A stretch of 64,000 bases of DNA from Elusimicrobiota bacterium (GCA_016722575.1 JADKIY010000001.1:682001-746000), one strand, 5' to 3'. Shown: positions 42,001 to 45,874, counted from the first letter of the stretch. Translations and numbers: made by a program. The notes: generated by a model from the letters alone, not told the origin.

Positions 42001-44283
42001 TTCAAGGCCGGACTCGGGGGGGTCCGAGAATACGACGCCATCACTTGGATGAGCCGGTTCCTCTTTCCCCGGGGGGCCGAGGGGTTGGTCGGCCTTCTGT
42101 CGGGCTGGGCCGTTCTGGCGATTCAGCGTCGGGTGTCGCTCGGGCAACTGCTCCGGGCGCGGCAAGCGTTCCTTCGTCAAGCGCGCCTTCGGGACCGGCG
42201 CGTTGAATTCGAATCATTGACTCGCCCGGAGAAAATCCAATACGTCCAGGACGCCAGCCTCTTGTTCGACACGTTGGTGTCCCTTCAGCAGTCCTTCTGG
42301 CTCGAGGTGCGCCGACCCGAGGACCCGGAATATTTGCCCTTCTTTTTGGCCAGCGCGGGCTGGCGTCCGCCTTCGGCCACGACCGTCCAAGGGGCATTGG
42401 ACGACGCGCTTTCGAAACGACAAGGCGGGGTGGTGGCCGTCGGGGCGCGGCGTTCCGGGGCCGACGGCATGGCCGAATTCTCCATCGAAGTCCTTCGGGA
42501 CCGGCCCGGCGTTTTGGCCGTGCTTTCGGGCCTCATGGCGTCCCAGGGATTCAGCATCCGAGCGGCCGAGGCCCGATTTGAGCGGGGCCGGATCTTTGAC
42601 CGGTTTTACGTCCATCTCGGTTCCCTCGCCGCGGCGGACAAGAAAGTCCAGGACCGGGAAATCGCCCGTCTGGGTCAAACCGTGGAAAACGCGGCCGCCG
42701 ATGTTTTGAGGGGCGAGCGGATCGACCTGGGGCGCGTGGCGGGGGAGTTCCGGGCCGCCGGCCGGGATTACCGCTTCGTCTTGCCGCGCAGTCGGCCGGT
42801 GGTCAAAACCCTGGCTTACTTCTCCGGAGCGGCGGAGGCCCGGTCGCTCACGGTTTTAACCTCGGACCGGGTGCTGGGCGACGATGCGGGGGAGAAAGAA
42901 TATCTCGGAACCCTGCACGTCATCACCCGGTGGCTGGCGGAAAGGGGCCTCAACATCGTCGGGGATCCCAGCATCCGCACCCAGCGGGGCATCGTGATGG
43001 ACACCTTCGGCCTGCGTCATTCGGACGGATCGTCCTTGACGGCCGCGGACGAGTCGACGGTGGAGGCGGTTCTCCAGCAATTCCTGGACCTCCCTGAAAT
43101 CAGCGAAAGCGATTTCGGCCGGGACTCCGCGCTTCCCCCGATCCACGGCTCGGGGGAAGCCCCGGCGGGAATTCCGCTTCTTGGGGGGATGCCGAAGGCG
43201 ACGCTCTTCGGGTGGAGCGCGCCCCTGTTGGCCGGGTTCCTCCCCGGCGGCCCCGCGTTCTTGCTCGTGGGGGGTATGGTTTTCTTGGCCGTTCACTGGT
43301 TCCAAAGCCGGGCCAAGACACGGGCGGAGAAGCCGGCGCCCGCGACGTCGCCCGTGGGGACGAGGCTTCTTTCCCGGGACCTGCTGAAGAGCGCTCTTTT
43401 GGGCGGTCCCGTCGGCCAAGTCATTGATTTCTCGCGGTACGACCTGGACGCGGCGTCCCTGCGCGCCGACGCCCTGGCCGGCCGCGCGGCGGCCCGGGAC
43501 CGGCGGGAACAGTTGGCCCGGGATTTGGGTTTGGAGCACGGCGCGTCCCTGGACGACATCGGTTATCGCCTGGGCCAACGGCACCGCGCGGGCCGGACGC
43601 CGTTGTCGCGGACGGAAGACCCCACCGCGCGGTTCGCCGACGAAATCGGCCTCTTGGCCCTCCTTTCCGACGGGTGGACCCGCGCCGGCGACCTGCCCGC
43701 CGACGCGTCTTCCGCCCTCGCCCAATACCACCGGGGCCAGGGACTCCTCGGCCTGCCCGCGCGCGTGACCGAGGCCTTGGCCGACGGCCGCCGTTTGGCC
43801 TTTGAAATTCCCACCGATCTGTTGCGTGGAAGAATCGCCGGGGAGCGGGACGCTTCGCTGGTCCGGGCTCTGGCCCTCGCGGCCGCGGCGTCCCCCGAGA
43901 ACGAACGCTTGTCCTGGATCCTCCCCGCGGGAGTCGGTCGGGCGGAGCTGGACCGGTTCTTCGCCGAACGGCCCGAATTGGCCGCGCTTCAATCCCGGGG
44001 GAACGTGGTGGCGAAAGACAGCGCCCGCCTGGACGCCGCCGTCGGGCCCGCCTATTCCGTAAAGAGGCTGCTTCTGGAAGTCCAGGGCGTCAAAGACGAG
44101 TCCCGCTTGGCGGCCACGGACCTTTTCCTCTTGAACCGGGGCGAATGGAAGCTGGACTTGAGCGACGGCGCCAAGGGCTTGGTCAAGCTCTTGATCCTCT
44201 TGGCCGGCGACGTGGTCTTCGACGCCACCGACCGCCTCGCCGACGACGTGAAGCGCCTGAACGTCGTTTCCACCAACGCCTAG
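24046..44283 (+). CDS. Giant multidomain membrane protein (6745 aa) with GT5, HD, GHKL, hydrolase and GlnD/ACT-like segments
   Basis: An uninterrupted 20.2-kb frame, about 0.7 MDa of protein. I chose the ATG at 24046 because it begins a clean export signal (RRGARPVLGGALAAVYFLVN, cut after VYA); the frame is open to 23830, but that extension is not signal-like. In order it holds: TraB/ChaN-like domain (residues 115-582), HD phosphohydrolase (769-965), GHKL-like (1139-1272), CPBP-like membrane block (1319-1430), GT5 synthase (1792-2340), zincin-like motif (2489), degenerate GT5 (2692-3305), beta-sandwich, second membrane and GHKL-like blocks, alpha/beta hydrolase (3906-4242), third membrane block, GlnD-like nucleotidyltransferase (5749-6105), two ACT domains and a C-terminal region. 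Base composition matches its neighbours, so recent transfer is unlikely. It lies between queA and tgt. Its role is unknown; domain assignments are by motif. Confidence 0.9.
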   Translation: MRINGRSFSTALRRGARPVLGGALAAVYFLVNVPGVYAVESSFWSDRRERAGRRRSPDNPTLLAQLPSGARAPLGDAVLPPVAGRLSEESLGGAARLPAKTPASPALQRAFGWLPAVVAPYGDVRDVYLSPRPGAPTIIHLQDAHEIAEAQRNLAGLTTALKSARGLSLVGLEGAVGAFALDPYRRYPNADITRALADTFLGLGYLTGPEAAAVTGDKPPLLWGVEDAGLYRDNISAFENSERTRARVQALAAKLSAAADEARDRYYSPALRALDDHRRAYHERKEGLAAYAAYLWGLRKGSRTEFENTRLLREALQWEERLDFVQVENERRALVEGLSRRLPEDALAGLVRESLDYRAGRLSYGDYHRYLRRLCADHGLGLERYPQLSAYVSYVLLAERIDRDGLLQELVALEKSAESALAVSPEEKALVSVRRGLTLLDKLTTHGLTPAEWQSYLVERPRLLALPKTLSTLVPGRIAGADALTPETLDSFERFCSRALDRNGALIKNLLEKMRAEGASAAVLVAGGFHTAGLAQLCRQQGLSYAVVSPRLAKVPAETRPLDVFARSPLPLEKILAGDVIHLAYPRLGQAAGEGLAAQGAAAARQQTAQILWASFQEFLGGLATNFSEGDRDRFAEFARQFTAVSDLSADVLELGGGIRALAVRVTVSNGDKKELALLSAPDGRENVYDRFGAEPAFAGRVELPSGPLALRVYALSDVSGPGLIGRVVWWGDRTRGYWSAHARSLIQQLNFRLAGLSAPKKAVVETELSLEEAHGRAIAEVSARLGLRTRELEPIAHHMVRVRDLADHLARSLGTNAEDIALLRLAASAHDIGKFHEDCVEHVITPDIFPKDSPAFRALAEHEQLVFDVLGRQKLVLSAEVAMILRAHSALGAGAKESLDAVPGLTERHVRLALILSLADVSDGYRDMHRPYIQALVQKSGFPTLDQLRREFLKYAAKAAGSSYAGALPDAESVFARAAAEPWFAAATERTLIEHVAGLVEAATAGDPDAEKARRLSREISSHRIPALATPPDRWWSALVESLFVRGATGDQRAAVLESLLTTLQTETAAGRIDGGLGLAGLTAGLLPAGRSRPAAAREILLAREWTSEKALAKDIDATAQAVRELAAQYPAVAPAALSSLTSYALGETEGHGAWDGSPARLELSRRGNTLRLRIENDGGYPLPNRAPKNIRNRSFTPATAEPLIYSSRGVESGSGAGTAYIAVYFHQIYQAGLPDQLTSRARLAWTQRALGENRYRIALTVHLPLTSAATIRGGAIPAVAAFWEPKFVSLLGERWGRYFYRAVAGPTLEDLFGGLRNAESINSALLFPLLVGFLMNLGGDPVLGAFVPAFILFFNRLLFVARHPEGQRTEAGFVAALGGAGAFAVAWMGAFSPVAVALGFLAGWSFHVATNAVFNLPVLFQGKSKEPSAPAAPARTKIGLVLLMMGTLFLSPMYRGGGSALIDAAADRWAGLGIAAIGLLMLATSGNPFANAKRGIDRILTSSFAQGLSRRWTGLVRWIGRNKSPLLAAGFAAALGSLFGPSNPELMIAAAAATGTPLVRRSERRDLNIASVSVELAPPHGEVNRQIRGLMAFGHSILRRNAAGGWSAENHRGALSLTTRDGEDLSRDGVLNDFEIHLVGDGAFRYLHVWPWGAQEGHGGGLSTVGTLNPVKRVFIARGLWESDRERALTVLKHEATEVNLWWEHSLKLGDEKQIVSVDRKAEALAAVAAFRGRPRKKADALVAADAKLPTIREWIRANALGAVVALTNRFHNMANRRYRTEHPMDFIPLPNTLSGSVAMVSWEHRDFFKRGGLGDAISEASFNLAKLGQDVDLYMPMHKEMENKVPWVDTHLTVPVATAGERVVFHLFRTEIDVPTPGAGRLTVYALKDVTPRSGDTERWRLFQYGYNPPNDLRYYDYPLKESALGAKAVVEAMKLVSGDRRGRVRYRAVNAHDWQAALVPVLMKGDASFAGVGRILTVHNGAYMGNFRLKNDDGTDSYNQEFLRGLGLPAGYDRFGPGDPIEFHGQIVLQKAALLAAHKINPVSPQYRNELLSPDDYVLPGNTRDMAGVYRARQADLVGVMNGLDDDIWNPERDPAIADAPYAYTPFVARDVREKKPANKSNFQKALGLTVDRDAPMLYTCARLSEQKGFDFVADAMEGLLTEFPKAQFVLMGDSDNSEMGNDLARRFTDFMTRYPGRVWFGPFGGRGGWEHYMGAAADFVLSPSRFEPSGLTEKKGMRLGAVPIVRAVGGLQDTVVDPREDADNANGFKFIEPTGAAFGEAARRALRAYEAGHGQRLGDEPNIDLLQQNAMRTPKSWEDVAREYLGLYSAARDAAHDESTAEVAARRHAVPPAAPLIGHLPAGVDLGAIRLERGDEVRGALADLEEWMATVVSGPPPTLAGSRRGETIPQTLDMLRQELGALSSDADAGLFDADAFQRESAGRVLGFGFAETKTATGRARLGLSDEFFNPDSVLYPHRREALFHEAYHVVLGVADNSTIHRDALRIQAALFWGVPVEEAYALSLEQLEAHPKNALGRALRVRRLLRDFRGEDVNGLADLLGEKLENGQLIPFLTEADDALNAPLALSPTALERRTWERVDLMRRLEGQPPRGRGDLDPRFLEARRAEEDWSKPLIESGPVEAPQPLLKAIALLTTEQEDRLLNELSAAVAQDSALADRPIVDDIFLMTGRIPKGWAKLHGIAYQRVYHLSAEGRKVWAGGLGPVQVFHSDAERQITRDSAFDVVDIEPDYTHRRTAEGMVPAERARPSTPLKPSLEPPFDLEVKFQGRPVKIRVRPMRGPEGNPVYLFRDNPDGDAHFTKQLYDYRPSGDNPASWEEFTAFFGVATLAVIGRLEENRSKALGAQWRPPVLHGNDAQTAMAIVLLAEIVRGGNPRSEELVQSVPFLAKLAPLAARTFKTHTYGNRQGYTWGRPEDHYGVASYLSGIPEWDHQRLNFYFARRGPEAHGYPDVTAAAIAATPGHAQAVARKHGWDVMRKYDDPQSVVGITNGANLKWSAGLFWDYLDEVGHENADRLRPTAEQVRDAKRLAKERFFTDLLVHPQHVEEQFYRRFRFILNDPAKRGEPTPAVDPALLSQPTVGFVGRLVNEKFNMNRGWTTRNIEELVKAGYNVVLFAPIQQKSDPTSPSAAMARTLEALSGNLDREWRPGHGRLIYIDSRDSELKKSALASLDILVLDSDKDTEANGYTEVAASASGALVLSPPFHNGEGLIRGQGMPIDFSQPGHGNTLIPDNQKPESYVAVLKKALEVYQQRPMDFAAHQATSVRLSRVLEARLTAAASLRDFNLSYSLPLGVATDPLWFGGVSVAENQPANLEAWVRVRPGVDATHLDVRARLGEVPAGPAWGGEWSNGREIRLEPAGPAVTAADGTVALRFAKSVELPRGAYEFVVESRDRREPRYWVLQDGIRWGQNNRLLVGTPAPTGAPAGLLPLWRPVIQNFRFAGWSDRTTVRVLGVVEELFLMGAVTLLGRVLEMTLGLPSGVSLLLSAGTAVALFPLGHVGGVHFFEPSGRLKLYQATARDLTKLTILGAGLRTVHLGLALGLPWLLTALAGAPILGPPGAWIELAAQLLPFLAVPLLHGRYNANPPRGWPLGILSFQHALLAIRWGTTVSAGFFERFVPRQGVPVGDGYISNPRRTALIDRTVAALAGMADARLNGLNPLSLKGILDIVLKNVEQHGVPGADAQAAARIDGGDFLLEIRNETIAPLSPELNGEFSVGRSNPRVAVENRSPGTGYGIGVTRLPGLVRGLYDVGAADFAERARWSWTTDAATREVVFQLRAPLPPAPAAGKAHEFVSEWEIPGAVPEAPAPVPIWGLVGRRFVALTASVALFMSGLVSDSSRAWSHPVSPATREASAVPAGSDQPSALLSAGAMVVPLASRRRRNDFWHQVEAGKHPGWRLLRVPGANGETIEAAVKESGQGPLVVWNYGGGAGPVLNRQADWFANRPGVVVRRRDADAHVLVGQTAGDTVTVLEQIRSRGGPDWSDGGALVVGHSLGAHVATTVALRLQAMSPGAVRGVVLLNPPVPNGLWYSMLIGWLSFLKGVSETLDSWMEAARFSSASRRSLRQQESQWWGHFIENWIPSADDARTTADAPPAVPWALFNGWDHLLSESRALGNYLETTLAECLAELSRLPAPLLVVGSPHDPLWGEFAAFYRALHLREVGESDVLPETAARAPARLYVELSNGGQDVLAEHSPHMSARADRLNAILESFARAADGRGRAVGAIGHRVELDSIRWGPDGSLIFALQRPGGFPRDLPILSATPTRFSVKESIGRLRLRGGDRGTRSSADPLRPLADLLDQRRMSAPAVYRFEDSPFNLRGLAFAGTGLHNAALAIHQDLAQSQAIRDLAILHEFLEYLSAKGFLVYRYAAEEGLLRMSLKVPGTWSDFQRRWEIELPPAAAALAARGAERAHYFHRALTAAALNDLDGELTRTIRESVRRRLRVVSAANVGGRDRTLQPVVRRLRRNMESEHFIPLLAEWLLHTGIPRKDGSFNLLRMEFRAFPSGVVLERHGTLEELDLKSRGFQTVRSLRSGDVVVLPYLLSQLIDGYRQRVAETGKEPDDVHPNALLMDFLTALPAGVVLASVEMPSTLGQWGLEGAPLEGWLRNHALWDVPLWRFIHDTGWFDNVLPRAVPLDALDGDRLNLDNGTFLTLQVKRDSRLPSGGRAATGAVLSLASPKGGDGALSSLLTRRWTENVLRRWGFQPSDRSVRLVAALGVAWWYEFPRTLAATRLADFVYEHPGPRWIRVAGLAAVYATMGWAFLETLQFMTGQANLVRFVAATAAALLANPLGHFAWNLVFVWTGWELTRGSAVPALPIRAAGRSRSGWRVKTDLSELEFRNRNTAPETWTPIPLKAEDNGSSALPFLRRPYELFPRSPRREGPDAPSTSEVAYLRVVKALESLGALTPRLLSYDPAARFQTPGKSELFGLRAFSHWMQKSDGDLVGTPEGLSFVVLPAELFSDPAVAPADRREYLGTAVLIEAIKILRLAGRLTLTLERDERGPWLLLSVTNAQGRVETSRFLVYGEVARILSHHRDFHHLARALVAYWIPTAEKRLNDFLVARDLRGYVEISPAAATAAARPPAPWGRVAAALLVGAALSFGLPGTDFISTAAAATWTPASPVRWLDPSFVATALTLILLAAAATVEPLRAGLRRWPDRLAAAKDSILMMATSRGPPGGRGRGGNGKLGGEGPRVPAREKAELLFKFNGKIALARNAGDFETLREISNWVKGLSLRHDPDLEAAVQRLIAVHDSRRDYHWRRMIGNEEPAATIQDELKSLLLSRLGWSPSRPAPAETERRATVLSAEIFSRDPRNSRELDQWIGEAVRSLSRDLPANGGLEPAIPVVPSPWTGVATEIKSASGELLATIQKDENRNGWVRFYDASGRLRRMESRDPARPVVVVREVGPGGRLDTVIGGPRSAGGAPLSPVSLETDRLIEALANYHRWIADYASSLRRQGVSVEEATEAVESALRAGRYRLAELVVRSWLDLPGMYRRAVNGEESYPNEFQSPRFQGTFADFVRTVGERGAVHGLNSATLKENSDGSHYFVHELMPFTLLENSINYHFANMRNDLSPAGENERPVILFFDIEKLPPLSMKNPLEVKFREMVEAPLVALRPESRRVAESLVGPLEGSGATADVRRALDDAAGWAPTPGAGRAQRGYSLPIVLVGLSLGTLVALSVIPWIGIFPSLAAGLLSAIAVALAAENLLILPGIRYGPSRAAFETLRRAVAATQTIPEDDRALADLKKSFTEFKAAMKESAGGMPDASSYRAFMWAFSDGLDAVVREVFRRAARKHRLLNRTALMAHGSYGSRRPGLISDVDLHLLLPNDLAYPAPDNETGAAAEALYYGLEKVLSAQDPKPLKDYQHAGDVERAMAFWEPRSHEMGSLYTGVDALRVYGLNARPVAGNARLFEEGVRPGYRRLLSRNRREILRGVILEREAQFERADSSLLRPDFKAGLGGVREYDAITWMSRFLFPRGAEGLVGLLSGWAVLAIQRRVSLGQLLRARQAFLRQARLRDRRVEFESLTRPEKIQYVQDASLLFDTLVSLQQSFWLEVRRPEDPEYLPFFLASAGWRPPSATTVQGALDDALSKRQGGVVAVGARRSGADGMAEFSIEVLRDRPGVLAVLSGLMASQGFSIRAAEARFERGRIFDRFYVHLGSLAAADKKVQDREIARLGQTVENAAADVLRGERIDLGRVAGEFRAAGRDYRFVLPRSRPVVKTLAYFSGAAEARSLTVLTSDRVLGDDAGEKEYLGTLHVITRWLAERGLNIVGDPSIRTQRGIVMDTFGLRHSDGSSLTAADESTVEAVLQQFLDLPEISESDFGRDSALPPIHGSGEAPAGIPLLGGMPKATLFGWSAPLLAGFLPGGPAFLLVGGMVFLAVHWFQSRAKTRAEKPAPATSPVGTRLLSRDLLKSALLGGPVGQVIDFSRYDLDAASLRADALAGRAAARDRREQLARDLGLEHGASLDDIGYRLGQRHRAGRTPLSRTEDPTARFADEIGLLALLSDGWTRAGDLPADASSALAQYHRGQGLLGLPARVTEALADGRRLAFEIPTDLLRGRIAGERDASLVRALALAAAASPENERLSWILPAGVGRAELDRFFAERPELAALQSRGNVVAKDSARLDAAVGPAYSVKRLLLEVQGVKDESRLAATDLFLLNRGEWKLDLSDGAKGLVKLLILLAGDVVFDATDRLADDVKRLNVVSTNA
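24390..25790 (+). other. Giant protein, N-terminal TraB/ChaN-like domain
   Basis: Residues about 115-582. It opens with IIHLQDAHEIAEAQ (His145), then LVGLEGAVGAF (Glu173). A long helical middle follows, and it closes with AAVLVAGGFHTAGL (His530). The pattern of an early D-x-H, an E-G on the next strand and a late G-G-x-H-x-x-G is that of the TraB/ChaN/erythromycin-esterase-like superfamily, which includes hydrolases and haem-binding lipoproteins. The assignment rests on these motifs only. Confidence 0.45.
26350..26940 (+). other. Giant protein, HD phosphohydrolase domain
   Basis: Residues about 769-965. Metal-site residues are visible in order: His in HHMVRVRDLADHLARSLG, His831-Asp832 in AASAHDIGKFHEDC, His in LAEHEQLVFDVLG, His in ILRAHSALG, and Asp in LSLADVSDGYRDM. 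This is a complete HD/HD-GYP-like set, so it could hydrolyse a nucleotide or cyclic dinucleotide. GlnD proteins also contain an HD domain; here it is nearly 5000 residues away from the GlnD-like part. Confidence 0.75.
27460..28720 (+). other. Giant protein, first GHKL-like segment and membrane block
   Basis: Residues about 1139-1272 resemble the core of a histidine-kinase-type ATPase: LRLRIENDGGYPL followed by a Gly-rich lid GSGAGTAYIAV at 1215. The N-box is weak. It is followed by about six hydrophobic helices (1319-1558) carrying FVARH (Phe1361, His1365) and FHVATN (His1409, Asn1413), the FxxxH and HxxxN spacings of CPBP intramembrane proteases. The usual EExxxR is not obvious, so activity is doubtful. 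Confidence 0.4.
29420..31060 (+). other. Giant protein, glycogen/starch-synthase-type GT5 domain
   Basis: Residues about 1792-2340 align end to end with GT5 glycogen synthases: the N-terminal KRGGLGDA loop (Lys1812), VNAHDWQAALVP (His1956), ILTVHNGAYMGNF, NPVSPQYRNELLS, VGVMNGLDDDIWNP, CARLSEQKGFDF and PSRFEPSGLTEKKGMRLGAV (2228-2247) with the catalytic Glu2232. All key sugar-nucleotide contacts appear intact, so an ADP- or UDP-glucose-dependent alpha-glucan synthase is likely. Enzymes of this family are normally about 480 residues, soluble and stand-alone. Confidence 0.88.
31440..31620 (+). other. Giant protein, zincin-like HExxH motif region
   Basis: ALFHEAYHVVLGVADN has His2489-Glu2490 and His2493 in zinc-protease spacing. 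Related HExxE motifs occur at residue 1696 (VLKHEATEVNLWWEH) and 4378 (AILHEFLEYLSAKG). A third ligand is not clear, so this is a motif-level observation. Confidence 0.35.
32120..33960 (+). other. Giant protein, second (degenerate) GT5-like GT-B domain
   Basis: Residues about 2692-3305. Positions equivalent to the first GT5 domain can be followed: KVWAGGLGPVQVF (Lys2720) for the K-x-GGLG loop, VYLFRDNPDGD, VLHGNDAQTAMAIVL (His2876) for the AHDWQTA block, FKTHTYGNRQGY for the TVHNGAYMG block, VVGITNGANLKW for the VMNGLDDD block, GFVGRLVNEKFNMNRG for the RLSEQKG block and DTEANGYTEVAASASGALVL. The catalytic PSRFEPxGL block is replaced by LDSDKDTEANGYTE, so it may bind glucan or donor without normal synthase activity. 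It may also be phosphorylase-like. Confidence 0.6.
33990..35460 (+). other. Giant protein, beta-sandwich, second membrane block and second GHKL-like segment
   Basis: Residues 3316-3445 are rich in strands and aromatics (GNNLEAWVRV-type sandwich, RYWVLQDGIRWGQNN) and sit directly behind the GT5-like pair, as carbohydrate-binding modules often do. Then come four or five hydrophobic helices (3469-3606) with VEELFLMG (Glu3480-Glu3481) and FPLGH (Phe3518, His3522), again CPBP-like but lacking the Arg. Residues 3662-3805 are GHKL-like: VLKNVEQHG (Asn3696, His3700), LLEIRNE and GTGYGIGV (3755-3762). Confidence 0.4.
35760..36770 (+). other. Giant protein, alpha/beta-hydrolase domain
   Basis: Residues about 3906-4242 read as an alpha/beta-hydrolase. 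VVWNYGGGAGPVLN is the oxyanion-side strand and VVGHSLGAHVATTVAL the nucleophile elbow (Ser4018). VVGSPHDPLWGEF contains the acid (Asp4169), and AEHSPHMSA supplies the His (4219 or 4222). A cap of about 100 helical residues lies between the Ser and the Asp. The triad is complete in order and spacing, so esterase, lipase or thioesterase activity is plausible. Confidence 0.65.
36780..41280 (+). other. Giant protein, uncharacterised central region with three membrane segments
   Basis: Residues about 4246-5745. No enzyme family is recognised with confidence. Hydrophobic blocks occur near 4732-4842 (with GHFAWNLVF, His4820 and Asn4824, CPBP-like), 5112-5182 and 5692-5745. After the first of these, LTLTLERDERGPWLLLSVTN resembles a decayed GHKL core. 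A Gly/Arg-rich linker lies near 5202-5215. A region around 5480-5640 contains VHGLNSATLKENSDGSHYFV and ILFFDIEKLPPLSM. Confidence 0.35.
41290..43110 (+). other. Giant protein, GlnD-like nucleotidyltransferase followed by two ACT domains
   Basis: Residues about 5749-6105 carry the nucleotidyltransferase signature MAHGSYGSRRPGLISDVDLH with the metal-binding Asp5850 and Asp5852. About 135 residues on comes DFKAGLGGVREYDAITWMS, matching the NLKEGPGGLRD block of GlnD uridylyltransferases. Two ACT domains follow: FSIEVLRDRPGVLAVLSGLM (about 6143) and TLHVITRWLAERGLNIVGDP (about 6290). GlnD uridylylates PII according to glutamine, which binds its ACT domains. Here the HD domain that normally lies between transferase and ACTs is missing. 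Confidence 0.8.
43190..44283 (+). other. Giant protein, C-terminal region
   Basis: One membrane helix (about residues 6386-6415, LAGFLPGGPAFLLVGGMVFL) is followed by a soluble region of about 330 residues with no recognised family. It contains DEIGLLALLSDGWTRAG, LSWILPAGVGRAELDRFFAE and LLLEVQGVKDESRL. The protein ends DDVKRLNVVSTNA. Only 38 nt separate its stop from the tgt start. Confidence 0.5.
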
Positions 44284-44321
44284 TCCGGCCCGCCGTTGAT
44301 TTTTTGTATCGTGTCGGTCCC

Positions 44322-45488
44322 ATGACCGATCGAGCCCCCGGGTTTTTCGATCTGGAAACCACCGACGGCGCCGCCCGGGCCGGCCGCTTGACGCTGGCCC
44401 ACGCGGCGGTGGAAACCCCGATCTTCATGCCGGTGGGAACCCAGGCCACGGTCAAAACCCTCTCCGCCGACGACCTCGAAACCCTGGGCTATTCCTTTAT
44501 CCTCTCCAACACCTACCACCTTTGGCTTCGTCCGGGGATCGACCTTCTGGAAAAATCCGGGGGGCTCCATTCCTTTATGTCCTGGAAGGGCGCGATCCTG
44601 ACGGATTCCGGGGGATTCCAGGTGTTCTCCCTGGCCAACCGGCGCGACGTCTCGGAAGAGGGGGTCGCTTTTTCCTCCCACGTGGACGGCGCCCGCCACC
44701 GGTTGACGCCGGAAACCGTGGTGGACGCCCAGCTCCGGATGGGGGTGGACGTGGCCATGTGCCTGGACGAATGCCCGCCTTACCCCGTGGCCGAAGCCGA
44801 CGCCCGGGACATGATGGAACGCACCTTGCGTTGGACCGCCCGGGCCCGGGACCGCTGGGCGGCCGACGAGCGCCGGACAAAAACCCTCCTTTTTCCCATC
44901 GTTCAAGGGGCGACCTTCCCGGCCCTCCGCGCCGAAAGCGCGCGCCGTACCGTGGAAATGAATTTTCCGGGCTACGCCGTGGGCGGGTTGTCCGTGGGGG
45001 AACCCCGGGCGCTGTTGGGGGAAATGATCGAGGCGAGCGTCCGGGAGCTGCCGGCCGAAAAACCGCGCTATTTGATGGGGGTGGGCCGCCCCGAGGACGT
45101 CTTGACCGCCGTGGAGCGGGGCGTCGACATGTTCGATTGCGTCTGGCCCACGCGCAACGCCCGGAACGGCCAGGTCATGACCTGGGACGGGTCTTACAAC
45201 GTTCGCGTGGCGGCCCTCCGGGAGGACGGCCGTCCCCTGGAGGCGAATTGCGCCTGCCCGGTCTGCCGGCGCTACTCCCGCCGGTACCTCGCCCATCTCT
45301 TCCGGGCGGGGGAAACCACGGCCCTCCGGCTCTTAACTTTACACAACTTGGCCTTTATGTTAGACTTCCTCCGTCAAATCCGACGGGCCATCGTCCGTCG
45401 AGAATTCACCGAATTTAAACGCGCGTTTTTGGAGCGTCAATCCCGGGCCGATGGTGCGCCCGCCGGAAACTCCCAGGGGGTCTTGTGA
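44322..45488 (+). CDS. tgt: Queuine/preQ1 tRNA-guanine transglycosylase Tgt
   Basis: A 388-residue TIM-barrel enzyme that exchanges G34 of GUN-anticodon tRNAs for preQ1. Features: VETPIFMPVGTQATVKTLSA, SNTYHLWLRPG, GGLHSFMSWKGAILTDSGGF with the general-acid Asp, YAVGGLSVGEP, RYLMGVGRPEDVLTAVERG, and VDMFDCVWPTRNARNGQVMT with the nucleophilic Asp. The zinc site is CACPVCRRYSRRYLAHLF plus a later His. The ATG at 44322 gives the typical length. Its stop overlaps the yajC start. It completes the queuosine pair with queA. Confidence 0.98.
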   Translation: MTDRAPGFFDLETTDGAARAGRLTLAHAAVETPIFMPVGTQATVKTLSADDLETLGYSFILSNTYHLWLRPGIDLLEKSGGLHSFMSWKGAILTDSGGFQVFSLANRRDVSEEGVAFSSHVDGARHRLTPETVVDAQLRMGVDVAMCLDECPPYPVAEADARDMMERTLRWTARARDRWAADERRTKTLLFPIVQGATFPALRAESARRTVEMNFPGYAVGGLSVGEPRALLGEMIEASVRELPAEKPRYLMGVGRPEDVLTAVERGVDMFDCVWPTRNARNGQVMTWDGSYNVRVAALREDGRPLEANCACPVCRRYSRRYLAHLFRAGETTALRLLTLHNLAFMLDFLRQIRRAIVRREFTEFKRAFLERQSRADGAPAGNSQGVL

Positions 45489-45874
45489 AACGAATTTCAA
45501 GTCTGCTTCTTCTATTGTCGGCGGCCGTGCCCGCCTGGGCCGACGGTCGTCCCGCCGGCGCGCCCAACGGGGGACTCATGATGATGGTCCCTTGGATCGC
45601 GATCCTGGGCGTCTTTTATTTCCTTCTGATCCGTCCCCAGCAAAAACAGGCCAAACAGCACCAGGCGCTCTTGGACAATTTGAAGCGCGGCGACCGCGTT
45701 CTCACCCAGGGCGGAATTTACGCCACCATCCAGTCCGTCAAAGGGAAAGTCCTGGAAGTGAAGTTGTCCGAAGACGTCAAGGTCCTTCTGTCGCGCAGCC
45801 ACGTGGCCCAAGTGGTCCCCAACGACCCGGCCCAGGAAACCGAAACGACCGCCACCAACGGCGCCCATGCCTAA
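45485..45874 (+). CDS. yajC: Sec translocon accessory subunit YajC
   Basis: 129 residues: an N-terminal signal-like helix (SSLLLLLSAAVPAWADG), then the YajC transmembrane helix MMMVPWIAILGVFYFLLIRP directly followed by QQKQAKQHQALLDNLKRGDR, and VLTQGGIYATIQSVKGKVLE, all diagnostic. The extra N-terminal signal makes it slightly longer than the E. coli protein. A GTG start overlaps tgt by 4 nt and the 3' end overlaps secD by 8 nt. It associates with SecDF in the inner membrane. Confidence 0.96.
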   Translation: MKRISSLLLLLSAAVPAWADGRPAGAPNGGLMMMVPWIAILGVFYFLLIRPQQKQAKQHQALLDNLKRGDRVLTQGGIYATIQSVKGKVLEVKLSEDVKVLLSRSHVAQVVPNDPAQETETTATNGAHA

